Shown: piece by piece, positions 8,084-15,271 of the stretch
Layout: each line of letters starts with the position of its first letter
Numbering within the stretch: the first letter of the stretch is position 1
Virus record (IMG/VR): IMGVR_UViG_3300033145_000247
Coordinates: 1 to 38,724 of that record
Direction: 5' to 3' (one strand)
Length of the DNA: 38,724 bases
Source of the DNA: a virus
Notes under the pieces: generated by a model
What the model was told of the DNA's origin: nothing
The model's database searches: none
Seen by the model: the letters and a program-made list of their open reading frames with translations, nothing else
Position numbers and translations under genes: made by a program

Positions 8084-8248
8084 ATGATCGTTCATTTCGT
8101 AAAAGCATGGGGATTATTCCATCCGGGCGAGAGAGTCTCACTTGATGATTCTCTCGCCCGGGAATTGATCGAGCGCGGCATTGTTGCGCGAGACCATGTT
8201 ATCGATATTCCTGAGACGCACGATCTGAAACCGATGGAGTATAACTAA
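8084..8248 (+). CDS. Small head-module protein (capsid-to-connector type)
   Basis: A 54-residue protein begins MIVHFVKAWGLFHPGERVSL and continues into LARELIERGIVARD. The pattern of a short beta hairpin, PGE turn and helix with LIxxGxA is common in tiny proteins between capsid and connector genes. Its stop overlaps the ATG of the connector gene as TAATG. Inside the gene, 8123-8134 and 8150-8161 form a perfect 12-bp inverted repeat, which may be an mRNA hairpin that slows translation or decay. The biochemical role is unknown. Confidence 0.7.
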   Translation: MIVHFVKAWGLFHPGERVSLDDSLARELIERGIVARDHVIDIPETHDLKPMEYN

Positions 8249-8916
8249 TGGGATCACTCGCCAGGCTCTCAGTTTTCAAGTCGCCCGCCTTTATGAACGA
8301 TGAAGGCTCAGTCGAGTACGATGATGAGTATAAAAATATGCTCGTAATGGCGACCGGCTTTGTCGAAAAGTACACGGCTCGAAATCTCATATCGGCGACC
8401 TATACCGATCAGGAATATGCCGGAGAAGCGAGCAACCGGCTCTGGCTCCGGGAATGGCCCGTTACAGCGGTATCAGAGGTCAAAGTTTGGGATGGTTCCG
8501 ACTGGACCGCTTTAACGGCGGCTCATTACGGGATTCGAGAGGAGAGGTATCTGCTGTATCCGCTCCTGAACTACCGTAGCGCGGCTGTGTACGGCAACTG
8601 GCGTTCCCCCTATGCAGAGACGGAGGATGCAATTAAAGTCTCGTACACGGCGGGCTATGACAATACAAGCTGGGATACAACGCCGGTTTGGGACATCTAC
8701 GGCGATGCCTACGGTTTATGGGAAGTGCCGATGGAGCTTGAACTTGCCGTACTGGAAATTGCACACATTCTCTGGACGGAAGGTAAGGAAGGCGGGGCAC
8801 GGCGCGGGCTTACATCGGTTGGCATGGGCGGAGAATCAATCTCGATCGATACATTCATCACGAAAATGCCGAGCCGGGTACGGACGGTGCTTGACCGATA
8901 CAGGCGGTTGATATGA
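8248..8916 (+). CDS. Head-tail connector protein (HK97 gp6-like)
   Basis: The 222-residue protein has the connector arrangement: N-terminal helices with DDEYKNMLVMATGFVEKYTAR (residues about 29-49), a beta section RLWLREWPVTAVSEVKVWDGS, IKVSYTAGYD in the middle and a helical end LELAVLEIAHILWTEGKEGG. Gp6-type proteins form a ring under the portal. It starts one base into the previous stop and overlaps the next gene by 4 bp. Position between capsid and tail completion genes supports the call. Confidence 0.82.
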   Translation: MGSLARLSVFKSPAFMNDEGSVEYDDEYKNMLVMATGFVEKYTARNLISATYTDQEYAGEASNRLWLREWPVTAVSEVKVWDGSDWTALTAAHYGIREERYLLYPLLNYRSAAVYGNWRSPYAETEDAIKVSYTAGYDNTSWDTTPVWDIYGDAYGLWEVPMELELAVLEIAHILWTEGKEGGARRGLTSVGMGGESISIDTFITKMPSRVRTVLDRYRRLI

Positions 8917-9374
8917 CAGAGACCGTTCCGATAGAGCAATTCGCTCCGAGAATCGAAAAGATTCTCAGCAAGCTGGCTGAGAAGTCAGCAAAGCATGTCG
9001 GCAAAAAAGCCGCTGATATGCCGCGCCGGTTTTTGAAGGCGGCACTGGCATTTTATCCGAGCGTGTTGAGAGTCAGGACGGGACGATTGCGAAAGAGTTT
9101 TGAACCGTTCGGTCGAATCTCACAGAATAAATATGAGCTTGGTTTACGATCAAAGGTCGAGTATGCGAAAATTCAGCATTGGGGCGGACGGACACCGGCG
9201 CATGAGATCAGACCGAAACATAAAAAGGCTCTGTTCTGGCCGGGTGCGAAACATCCGGTCAAGAGCGTTCAGCACCCCGGATCGGACATCAAGCCTACTT
9301 ATTTCTTCCGTGATCCGATGAAGGTTGAAGCGAATAAAGTCATCGGAGAACTGAAAAAGGAAATCGGATTTTAA
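8913..9374 (+). CDS. Tail completion protein (HK97 gp10-like)
   Basis: The 153-residue protein has an N-terminal amphipathic helix (FAPRIEKILSKLAEKSAKHVGKK), then VRTGRLRKSFEP (about 51-62) and VEYAKIQHWGGRTPAHEIRPKHKKALFWP, which match the gp10-like pattern of RTGxLR followed by YAxxxxxG. Members join the connector to the tail tube. The C-terminus (YFFRDPMKVEANKVIGELKKEIG) also fits. Translation is coupled on both sides by short overlaps. Confidence 0.85.
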   Translation: MTETVPIEQFAPRIEKILSKLAEKSAKHVGKKAADMPRRFLKAALAFYPSVLRVRTGRLRKSFEPFGRISQNKYELGLRSKVEYAKIQHWGGRTPAHEIRPKHKKALFWPGAKHPVKSVQHPGSDIKPTYFFRDPMKVEANKVIGELKKEIGF

Positions 9375-9508
9375 TGGCAAAGCAAGTCAAGCAAAAAGAT
9401 ATTTTACATTGCCCGAAATGCGGCGCATACATCCCGAGAGGATCAGGCGGTTGCGCGAAATGCGATACGACAAGAGAGAAAAACGTCGGATGGAAAAAGG
9501 ATAAATAA
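9374..9508 (+). CDS. 44-residue zinc-ribbon protein within the tail module
   Basis: ATG 9374 overlaps the previous stop (TAATG), and the gene ends in another TAATG with the next. The protein has two cysteine pairs, CPKC (residues 13-16) and CAKC (27-30), spaced as a single zinc ribbon, with lysine-rich ends. It is tightly embedded between head-tail joining genes, so it is very probably translated. Tiny zinc ribbons here are unusual. The protein might bind nucleic acid or act as a folding knob on a neighbour. No specific function is known to me. Confidence 0.75.
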   Translation: MAKQVKQKDILHCPKCGAYIPRGSGGCAKCDTTREKNVGWKKDK

Positions 9509-9927
9509 TGGCGTCGCAGTCCATAAAAACTATCAAAGCCGCACTCGTTACTCAGATCGATACTGAAGTTGACGGCTTCAAGCTCGTTACCGACGTTCTG
9601 CGACATTCAGATCATTACGGATCGGGCAAATATCCGATTTGCATTATCAGGCTCGGCGGGTTCGCTCACAATAAAAAACTCGCCCGGACCGAATCGATAG
9701 ACGTTCAAATCCTGATAAGCATTATCGGGAAAGGGACTACGACATCGGATCAACTTGAAGATTTGTATGAGGCTACCGTGGATGCAATCAATACGGATTT
9801 GACCGTCGGCGAGACGTGCATCCATGCCTTGACGACGGAAGCGGATATGGCGTCGGTCTATCCGAGAGATCAGAAGTTTATCCTGAACGCGATGATCCTC
9901 TGCACTTATTGGAGAGACATAAACTAA
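9508..9927 (+). CDS. Tail terminator-like protein, copy A
   Basis: The 139-residue protein starts MASQSIKTIKAALVTQI and has an alternating strand-helix pattern (YPICIIRLGGF, IDVQILISIIG, LEDLYEATVDAINTDL) typical of tail terminator (gpU/gp17-like) folds. Its position after the gp10-like gene fits. The protein encoded next has the same length and aligns without gaps at roughly half identity, so the pair arose by tandem duplication. Copy A has unique features such as the ARTES loop. One copy probably caps the tail tube; which one is unclear. Confidence 0.7.
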   Translation: MASQSIKTIKAALVTQIDTEVDGFKLVTDVLRHSDHYGSGKYPICIIRLGGFAHNKKLARTESIDVQILISIIGKGTTTSDQLEDLYEATVDAINTDLTVGETCIHALTTEADMASVYPRDQKFILNAMILCTYWRDIN

Positions 9928-10346
9928 TGGCATCGCAGGCAATAAAAGATATTAAATATGCACTGGTCAATCAGATCAATACTGAAGTGCCTGAATTCGG
10001 CCTTGTCACCGATGATGTCCGACACAGCGAGGAGTACGGCTCCGGCAACTATCCCGTCTGCATCATCCGGGCAGGAGCGCGGGGACATGATCCGTTCGTA
10101 TCGAAGTCGGACTGGATCGACATCGAATTATTTATCCGCATCGTGGCAAAGGAATCACAAACTGAAGGCGACCTTACCGACCTGTACGAAGCCGCAATCG
10201 ATGCCATAAACACGGACATTCAGTTGAACGGAACCTGCATTAAAGCGATGACCTTGAACGCGGACCCGCCGATTGTCTGGCCGCGTGATGAGAAATTCAT
10301 CATGGATGCGATGATTATTGTCACTTATGAGCGAGTAATCGCCTGA
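9927..10346 (+). CDS. Tail terminator-like protein, copy B (tandem paralog)
   Basis: ATG 9927 overlaps the stop of copy A as TAATG and gives 139 residues, identical in length to copy A. A longer in-frame extension upstream is only the shadow of copy A. Shared blocks include MASQxIK, VTDxxRHSxxYGSGxYPxCIIR, LYEAxxDAINTD and WPRD/YPRD-KFI near the end. Divergence is spread evenly, so both copies look maintained. Possibilities are a hetero-hexameric ring or division of labour between tail terminator and tail completion. Confidence 0.7.
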   Translation: MASQAIKDIKYALVNQINTEVPEFGLVTDDVRHSEEYGSGNYPVCIIRAGARGHDPFVSKSDWIDIELFIRIVAKESQTEGDLTDLYEAAIDAINTDIQLNGTCIKAMTLNADPPIVWPRDEKFIMDAMIIVTYERVIA

Positions 10347-10378
10347 TATAAAACGAAAGAAAACGGAGGGCTAAGAAA

Positions 10379-11287
10379 ATGGCCGCACCTCACATAACAG
10401 CAATGTCGGAAGTTGAGTTTGACTCAGTTTCCCACAGGGTTGAAAACCTTAATATCGATCCGGTGAAATCGGATGTCCACGAAACCACGGGGCAAATCCC
10501 GATTTCAAAACGGGATACGCCTGTCACTGGAGCGCAATGGACCGAGCCGTCGTTTGATTATTGGCTAGCCGGTTCCGGGACAGCGGGAACCCCGCCAGCT
10601 TTTGATGCAGCTCTCCTGAGTTGCGGATTAAACTACGCGAACGATCCGGGAACCAGTGACACCTATCTTGTCACCGGCGACCTGGTAACGGACACGACCC
10701 CGGTTGACATAACGCAATCCCTGGGTGATGCGGTGAGTATCGCTTGTAAAGGTTGCGTCGGCAATATGTCAATCGCTTTAAGGCCGGGCGAACCCGCAAA
10801 GGCTTCATTCACTTTCGCCGGGAAATATACCGAGCCGACGGAAGCCGCTCTATCAGCCTCAATCGCGACATCGGCGCATCCGCCTGCTTGTAAGGGAATG
10901 GTTATCACGGTAGGCACCAAGACGCTTAAATTGAAAGAGGTAAACATCAATCTCAATAATGAGAACAACTCGCCGAATTACAGCATCTATGACACAACCG
11001 GAATCGAGGCACCGGATCTTGTAAATCAGATGCCCGAATGGGATGTGCTCGCCGTCCTGCCCGATTTCTCAACGGCAAATTATTGGGCTGACTTGACAGC
11101 CGAAACCGAGACGGCTTTTTCAGCCGTTCTGGGCGCGACAGCCGGGAACATCCTGACAATCACCGGCGACGGATACCTGAGAGCCGCACCCGAGATAACC
11201 GATGTCGGCGGCGTCGTTTGTGTCAGGCTCCGATACCGCATGGGTTGGGGTGCGGACAATACCAAGCTCACATCAGAATTCACTTAA
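10379..11287 (+). CDS. Major tail (tube) protein
   Basis: The 302-residue protein follows the tail terminators and precedes the chaperone pair, the standard slot for the tube subunit. It is beta-rich with Gly/Thr/Ser composition (MAAPHITAMSEVEFDSVSH, GNMSIALRPGEPAKASFTFAGKYTEPTEA, LKEVNINLNNENN). A GGAGG site precedes ATG 10379. Two-layer tube proteins often run 150-300 residues, so the size allows one extra surface domain. The call depends mainly on gene order. Confidence 0.72.
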   Translation: MAAPHITAMSEVEFDSVSHRVENLNIDPVKSDVHETTGQIPISKRDTPVTGAQWTEPSFDYWLAGSGTAGTPPAFDAALLSCGLNYANDPGTSDTYLVTGDLVTDTTPVDITQSLGDAVSIACKGCVGNMSIALRPGEPAKASFTFAGKYTEPTEAALSASIATSAHPPACKGMVITVGTKTLKLKEVNINLNNENNSPNYSIYDTTGIEAPDLVNQMPEWDVLAVLPDFSTANYWADLTAETETAFSAVLGATAGNILTITGDGYLRAAPEITDVGGVVCVRLRYRMGWGADNTKLTSEFT

Positions 11288-11302
11288 AAAGGAAGGTTTG
11301 AA

Positions 11303-11794
11303 ATGGCTACAAAAACAGTACCGAGGGAACGAACCGGAAACTGGATCGTATGGGAAGGCGACAAGAGCGGCGAGACTCAATATCTCGTTAAGCCGCTGTC
11401 CAATTCGATGCAGACACACATCGCCGGATCGACACCGTTCAAGAGAAAAGGTCGCAAGGTCGTGGCTGAAGGCGGATACATCTCGATTGTCACGTTCAGG
11501 ATCGGACTGAAGGGCTTGAAGGGTGTTATCGATTCCGAAACCGGCAAGCCACTGGAATTAAAGTTTGAAAAGCTGAAAGTCGGCACCCGGAAGATCGAAG
11601 CCGTTCAGGAAGAAATCTATGACCTGCTCCCGGCGGACCTTATGGGTGACATCCTGGATACGATTCAGGAGGTTTCTGATTTCGGCGAAGATGAGGAGGA
11701 AGCCGTGGATTTTATTGCAGGCTCCTCTACGCAGAACTCGAATGCGGTGACTGCGAACGGGACGAAAGCGAGTGTAGATACAGAACCGGCATAG
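11303..11794 (+). CDS. Tail assembly chaperone (gpG-like)
   Basis: The 163-residue protein has a compact N-terminus (RTGNWIVWEGDKSGETQYLVKPLS) and an acidic C-terminal region (VSDFGEDEEEAVDF). It lies between the tube and tape-measure genes, where gpG-type chaperones lie. The following frame is in the -1 phase and stays open from about 11695, so a frameshifted longer product is possible, as in lambda gpG-GT. I see no canonical X-XXY-YYZ slippery heptamer in the overlap; GAT TTT ATT near 11706-11714 is the nearest T-rich candidate. Confidence 0.7.
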   Translation: MATKTVPRERTGNWIVWEGDKSGETQYLVKPLSNSMQTHIAGSTPFKRKGRKVVAEGGYISIVTFRIGLKGLKGVIDSETGKPLELKFEKLKVGTRKIEAVQEEIYDLLPADLMGDILDTIQEVSDFGEDEEEAVDFIAGSSTQNSNAVTANGTKASVDTEPA

Positions 11795-11811
11795 AGGGCT
11801 GCGATGATCTC

Positions 11812-12087
11812 ATGGTCCTCATGGATTATGAGAAGAACGAAGCGGGCGACCGCATAACGATCTATCGGCAAACCTGCCCCTGGAATGATATTGACGATGA
11901 TGTTTACGAGATTGCAGCCTTGTACAGGCACTACGAAAAAGGGCATCTGTTATCGTCCGGCGGGTTGGAGGATCAGCCGAACTGGTATATTGAAGCGATG
12001 GACTGTTTCACGACTCGAATGAATCACTGGCAGGCCGATGCGATGGACAGGGCGCGTGAGAAAGCGAAAGCGGACGCAAAGCGATGA
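11812..12087 (+). CDS. Second tail chaperone frame (gpT-like), possibly made by -1 frameshift
   Basis: From ATG 11812 the frame gives 91 residues (MVLMDYEKNEAGDRITIYRQ and onward), rich in Trp, Tyr and acidic residues, with a lysine-rich end. The same frame has no stop back to about 11695, so the coding potential extends into the upstream gene in the -1 phase. The nearest ribosome-like sequence (GAGGG) is 13 nt before ATG 11812, which is far. This fits a chaperone fusion, as in many siphoviruses, but independent initiation is equally possible. It overlaps the tape-measure start by 4 bp. Confidence 0.65.
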   Translation: MVLMDYEKNEAGDRITIYRQTCPWNDIDDDVYEIAALYRHYEKGHLLSSGGLEDQPNWYIEAMDCFTTRMNHWQADAMDRAREKAKADAKR

Positions 12088-14186
12088 ATCAAAAGATATT
12101 AGAAGTTACTTTGGAGTTAAACGATAAATTATCCCCCAGGCTGCAACAAACTTCGGGAGCTTCATCTCGTTCCATAAATAAAATAACTGAATCCACTCAC
12201 AAGATGGAGCGGGCATTTAAAAAGGCTAATCGCAGAATGATGGCGATGGCTCAAGGCTTTGGGCGTTTCGGCAAAGCATTAACCGTTGGTGTCTCACTCC
12301 CTATTATTGCTCTTGGTGCAACTGTAGCAAAAATGGGAATCGATGTTGCTGAAAGTCAATCGTTGGTTGAAGTCAGTTTTGGGCGCATGACTGAAGCGGT
12401 TAAAACGTGGTCTCAAACTTCATCAGCCGCAATCATTCAAACGACTTTCGACATACAGGAGCAGGCAGCGATGTTTTTCAATGTCGCTCGCGGCATGGGA
12501 GTTACCGAACGAGCATCTTATGATTTAGCTACGGCATTCACTGAGATGTCCGCAGACTTTGCGAGCTTTTATAATCTCAGGCCGGATGAAGCGATGACAA
12601 AATTGAGAGGTGCCATAACGGGTGAATTTGAACCTTTGAAGCAATTGGGTATTGTGCTTAATGTAGCTACAATCGAGGCGCAGGCATTGAAGGATGGATT
12701 AATTGTACTCGGTGAGGAAATGGACACGGCGACACGAGTGCAAGCAACTTATAACGCAATTGTTGAACGCGCCGGTCCTGCGATGGGGGATGTCGCTAGA
12801 ACGGCGGACGGCACGGCGAATAGAATCCGTGCATTACAGGCTGATTTAAGAGAAACAGGCCAGGTAATCGGACTCGAATTATTACCAGTTGTCAGCGAAT
12901 TGGTGGAAACCCTCGCGCCGCCATTGATAGATGCCTTGACTGGTGCCGCCGAGGCATTCAGTGATATGGATGAAGAACAGCGAAAAACCGCATTAGGTAT
13001 GACCGGACTTGCAATTGTGACTGGTCCCGTTATTGTCGGGCTTTCCGAAATAGCACAAGGTATAATTGCAATTACATTATTCGCAAGGGAGTCGCGAGCA
13101 GCAATGAGGAATCTCGTAGCCGCTATTTTACTTCTGAGACATCCGCTTGTAATTGCTGCTGCTGCCGGGATCGGATTGGGATATGCATGGGGGAAGGCTT
13201 TTAATGAGATAGAGAAAGATGCTATGGAGATGGGTGCGGAAATTGAGGCCGCCGCCGCCGCCCAGGCTGGCGCAATGGTTGAGACAACCCAGGTTCTTGA
13301 AGATTATTTTGCAGCGCGAGATATTGGAATGCTCGGACCGCAACCGATAACGCAGGAGCAAATAGATGCGATGGGCGCGGAAGCGGAAGCGGCGGTTGAA
13401 GCGCGAATAGCTTTAGAAGAACTGGAAGTTGTAGTGGAAGATTTAGGAGAGGTGATTACGGCATCCGGCGGCTTCACCGATGATCTCAACGCCTCGCTTC
13501 GCACCCTGAATACAACCCTTAACAATACGGAAACCGCATCTACCGGAGCCGCCGGCGGCATCGATGCATTGACGGATGCAACACTTAATTTCGGCGTTGC
13601 GCTCCAAAGCGTTCAGGATATATATGATGCCGCGGAAAGACCGGGCGCGTTTGGTATTCCTTCCCCGTATCCAACTTCATTACAACCGCAAGTTAGCCCC
13701 GGTGCTACTGAAATGGAGGCGGAAGCATACAGGAGGGCAAGGGAAAGATTCCCCGGTATCCGGGTTCAACACTTTGGTTATTTAGGGGCATTCACCGGCA
13801 CTGGTATACCCGAACCGGAAGTAACGGAAGCCGGGACGGTCCGCTTCACGAATGAGATAATGCAGAACATTGCCGCCTCAATGATCGGCGGGTTTGCAGC
13901 AGGCGGTCCTACCGGCGCGTTAGCAGCGGGATTGCCGATAATCGGTACGGCTCTATTCGGTCCGGTCGGCGGTGCAGTCGGCGGATTCCTCGGCGGTTTG
14001 ATCGGAAAGAAAAGGCGCGGCGATTCACCAAGTAATCCGATATTCACTAAGATCATCAACCCGGAAGACCTGGCAACCGCTTTCCTCGGAGTAACGAAGG
14101 GATTGATTGCAGCGGGCGGGGCAGCCGGAATGAATGTACTCGTACAGGACATCCGCGCACAGGCCCAAAGGATCGGTGCATCGTGA
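12084..14186 (+). CDS. Tail tape measure protein
   Basis: At 700 residues this is a short tape measure, pointing to a tail of about 100 nm by the usual residue-to-length rule. Residues 1-60 are helical. The TP901-type core spans about 60-300 (KMGIDVAESQSLVEVSFG, FNVARGMGVTERASYDLATAFTEMSADFASFYN, LKQLGIVLNVATIEAQAL). Hydrophobic segments follow (LGMTGLAIVTGPVIVGLSEIAQGIIAITLF region), with a Gly/Ala-rich helix near the C-terminus (AASMIGGFAAGGPTGALAAGLP). Bases 12084 to about 13450 are visibly more AT-rich than the flanking tail genes, which suggests replacement from another phage. Confidence 0.92.
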   Translation: MNQKILEVTLELNDKLSPRLQQTSGASSRSINKITESTHKMERAFKKANRRMMAMAQGFGRFGKALTVGVSLPIIALGATVAKMGIDVAESQSLVEVSFGRMTEAVKTWSQTSSAAIIQTTFDIQEQAAMFFNVARGMGVTERASYDLATAFTEMSADFASFYNLRPDEAMTKLRGAITGEFEPLKQLGIVLNVATIEAQALKDGLIVLGEEMDTATRVQATYNAIVERAGPAMGDVARTADGTANRIRALQADLRETGQVIGLELLPVVSELVETLAPPLIDALTGAAEAFSDMDEEQRKTALGMTGLAIVTGPVIVGLSEIAQGIIAITLFARESRAAMRNLVAAILLLRHPLVIAAAAGIGLGYAWGKAFNEIEKDAMEMGAEIEAAAAAQAGAMVETTQVLEDYFAARDIGMLGPQPITQEQIDAMGAEAEAAVEARIALEELEVVVEDLGEVITASGGFTDDLNASLRTLNTTLNNTETASTGAAGGIDALTDATLNFGVALQSVQDIYDAAERPGAFGIPSPYPTSLQPQVSPGATEMEAEAYRRARERFPGIRVQHFGYLGAFTGTGIPEPEVTEAGTVRFTNEIMQNIAASMIGGFAAGGPTGALAAGLPIIGTALFGPVGGAVGGFLGGLIGKKRRGDSPSNPIFTKIINPEDLATAFLGVTKGLIAAGGAAGMNVLVQDIRAQAQRIGAS

Positions 14187-15271
14187 CCGTAACCGCAAAA
14201 CAGATCGTGATTATACAGCGGGACGGATTTACTTATTGCCGGAAATATACCGCCGGAACTTATGATGTAACCGGCGGGGATCAGGGCAATAAGACTTTCA
14301 CGATCGCAGAGGATGTGGCTTGTAAATTTGTAGCCGGATCGACATTTACCATAACCGGGGCAGTTTTACCCCCTGGTAATAATGGCGATTATACTTGCGC
14401 GATCGATGCAACCGGCGACGGTCCGATTACAATCACGGTCTCGGAAATTATACCGAGCGCGACGTTTGACGGTGCAATCGGCGCGATATTTACCAAGCGC
14501 GATGCACAGGCGATTGATTACGATGCCGAGACAGACGGCGGCGCGGAATTCACCCTTTGGGAGAACGCGACCGATTACATGTATGTCGGGCATTCTAAAC
14601 CTTTCGCATGGGTAGGCTTTCGACCTCAAACTGTCGGAGTCGGTTACGGTAATTTTACATTTGAGTATTGGGACGGCGATTCATGGGAATCGTTATCGAC
14701 ATTGCTTAATTCAACTATTGGATTTACACGAGCCGGATATGTCGCCTTTTCAATACCCGGTGACTGGGCCTTGACTACGAACGGCGATAAAACACAATCC
14801 GCGTTCTGGGTCCGGGCTTCACAGGATGAAGCGAGTCCGGCAACACCGGCGAAAGCATACAACCTGCTCCGAAACGTAACACTCGACCGTCCCGTTGTCA
14901 TTCAGCCGATTCATACCACGTCCCGATTCATAATGGACGTGAACCGCTTGCCGCGTTTGAAGGATGTCGCACGGACAACGCCTGATCGACTGGTAATCGA
15001 TGCGACTCACCTTGCCCTGATTATGAGTGAATTAAACATGCTCTGGGACTGTTTCGATCAGCGGCGACCCGTATTCGTCTGGGACGGCACTTTCACATCA
15101 GCCAACCCGAGCTTTACAGCCGATGCCTACTACGAAAGCTACGAGGCTTACATTGACGTCATGCCGCCACGTGCCATGTCGCCCTCGAAAATGGAGCCAT
15201 TCGAGTACACGATAGAATTCATCTGTGGTGTGGTTAAAACAATCGCTGACAGGCTCGGTGCGAACGCATGA
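14183..15271 (+). CDS. Distal tail-type protein with inserted beta domain
   Basis: The 362-residue protein follows the tape measure, the slot of distal tail or baseplate hub proteins. Residues about 27-102 form a module (GNKTFTIAED, GNNGDYTC, ITITVSEIIPSATFDGAIG) that recurs twice in the next gene and once in the fibre gene. The rest has alternating strands (NFTFEYWDGDSWESLS, AYIDVMPPRAMSPSKMEPFEYTIEF), the last part resembling distal-tail proteins that bind the tube end. Assignment comes from gene order and composition. The inserted module could contact host glycans or tail partners. Confidence 0.65.
   Translation: MTVTAKQIVIIQRDGFTYCRKYTAGTYDVTGGDQGNKTFTIAEDVACKFVAGSTFTITGAVLPPGNNGDYTCAIDATGDGPITITVSEIIPSATFDGAIGAIFTKRDAQAIDYDAETDGGAEFTLWENATDYMYVGHSKPFAWVGFRPQTVGVGYGNFTFEYWDGDSWESLSTLLNSTIGFTRAGYVAFSIPGDWALTTNGDKTQSAFWVRASQDEASPATPAKAYNLLRNVTLDRPVVIQPIHTTSRFIMDVNRLPRLKDVARTTPDRLVIDATHLALIMSELNMLWDCFDQRRPVFVWDGTFTSANPSFTADAYYESYEAYIDVMPPRAMSPSKMEPFEYTIEFICGVVKTIADRLGANA

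Noticed and set aside
8123-8161. Rho-independent terminator
   Set aside because: The perfect hairpin is not followed by a T-tract and lies inside a coding frame of an operon that continues.
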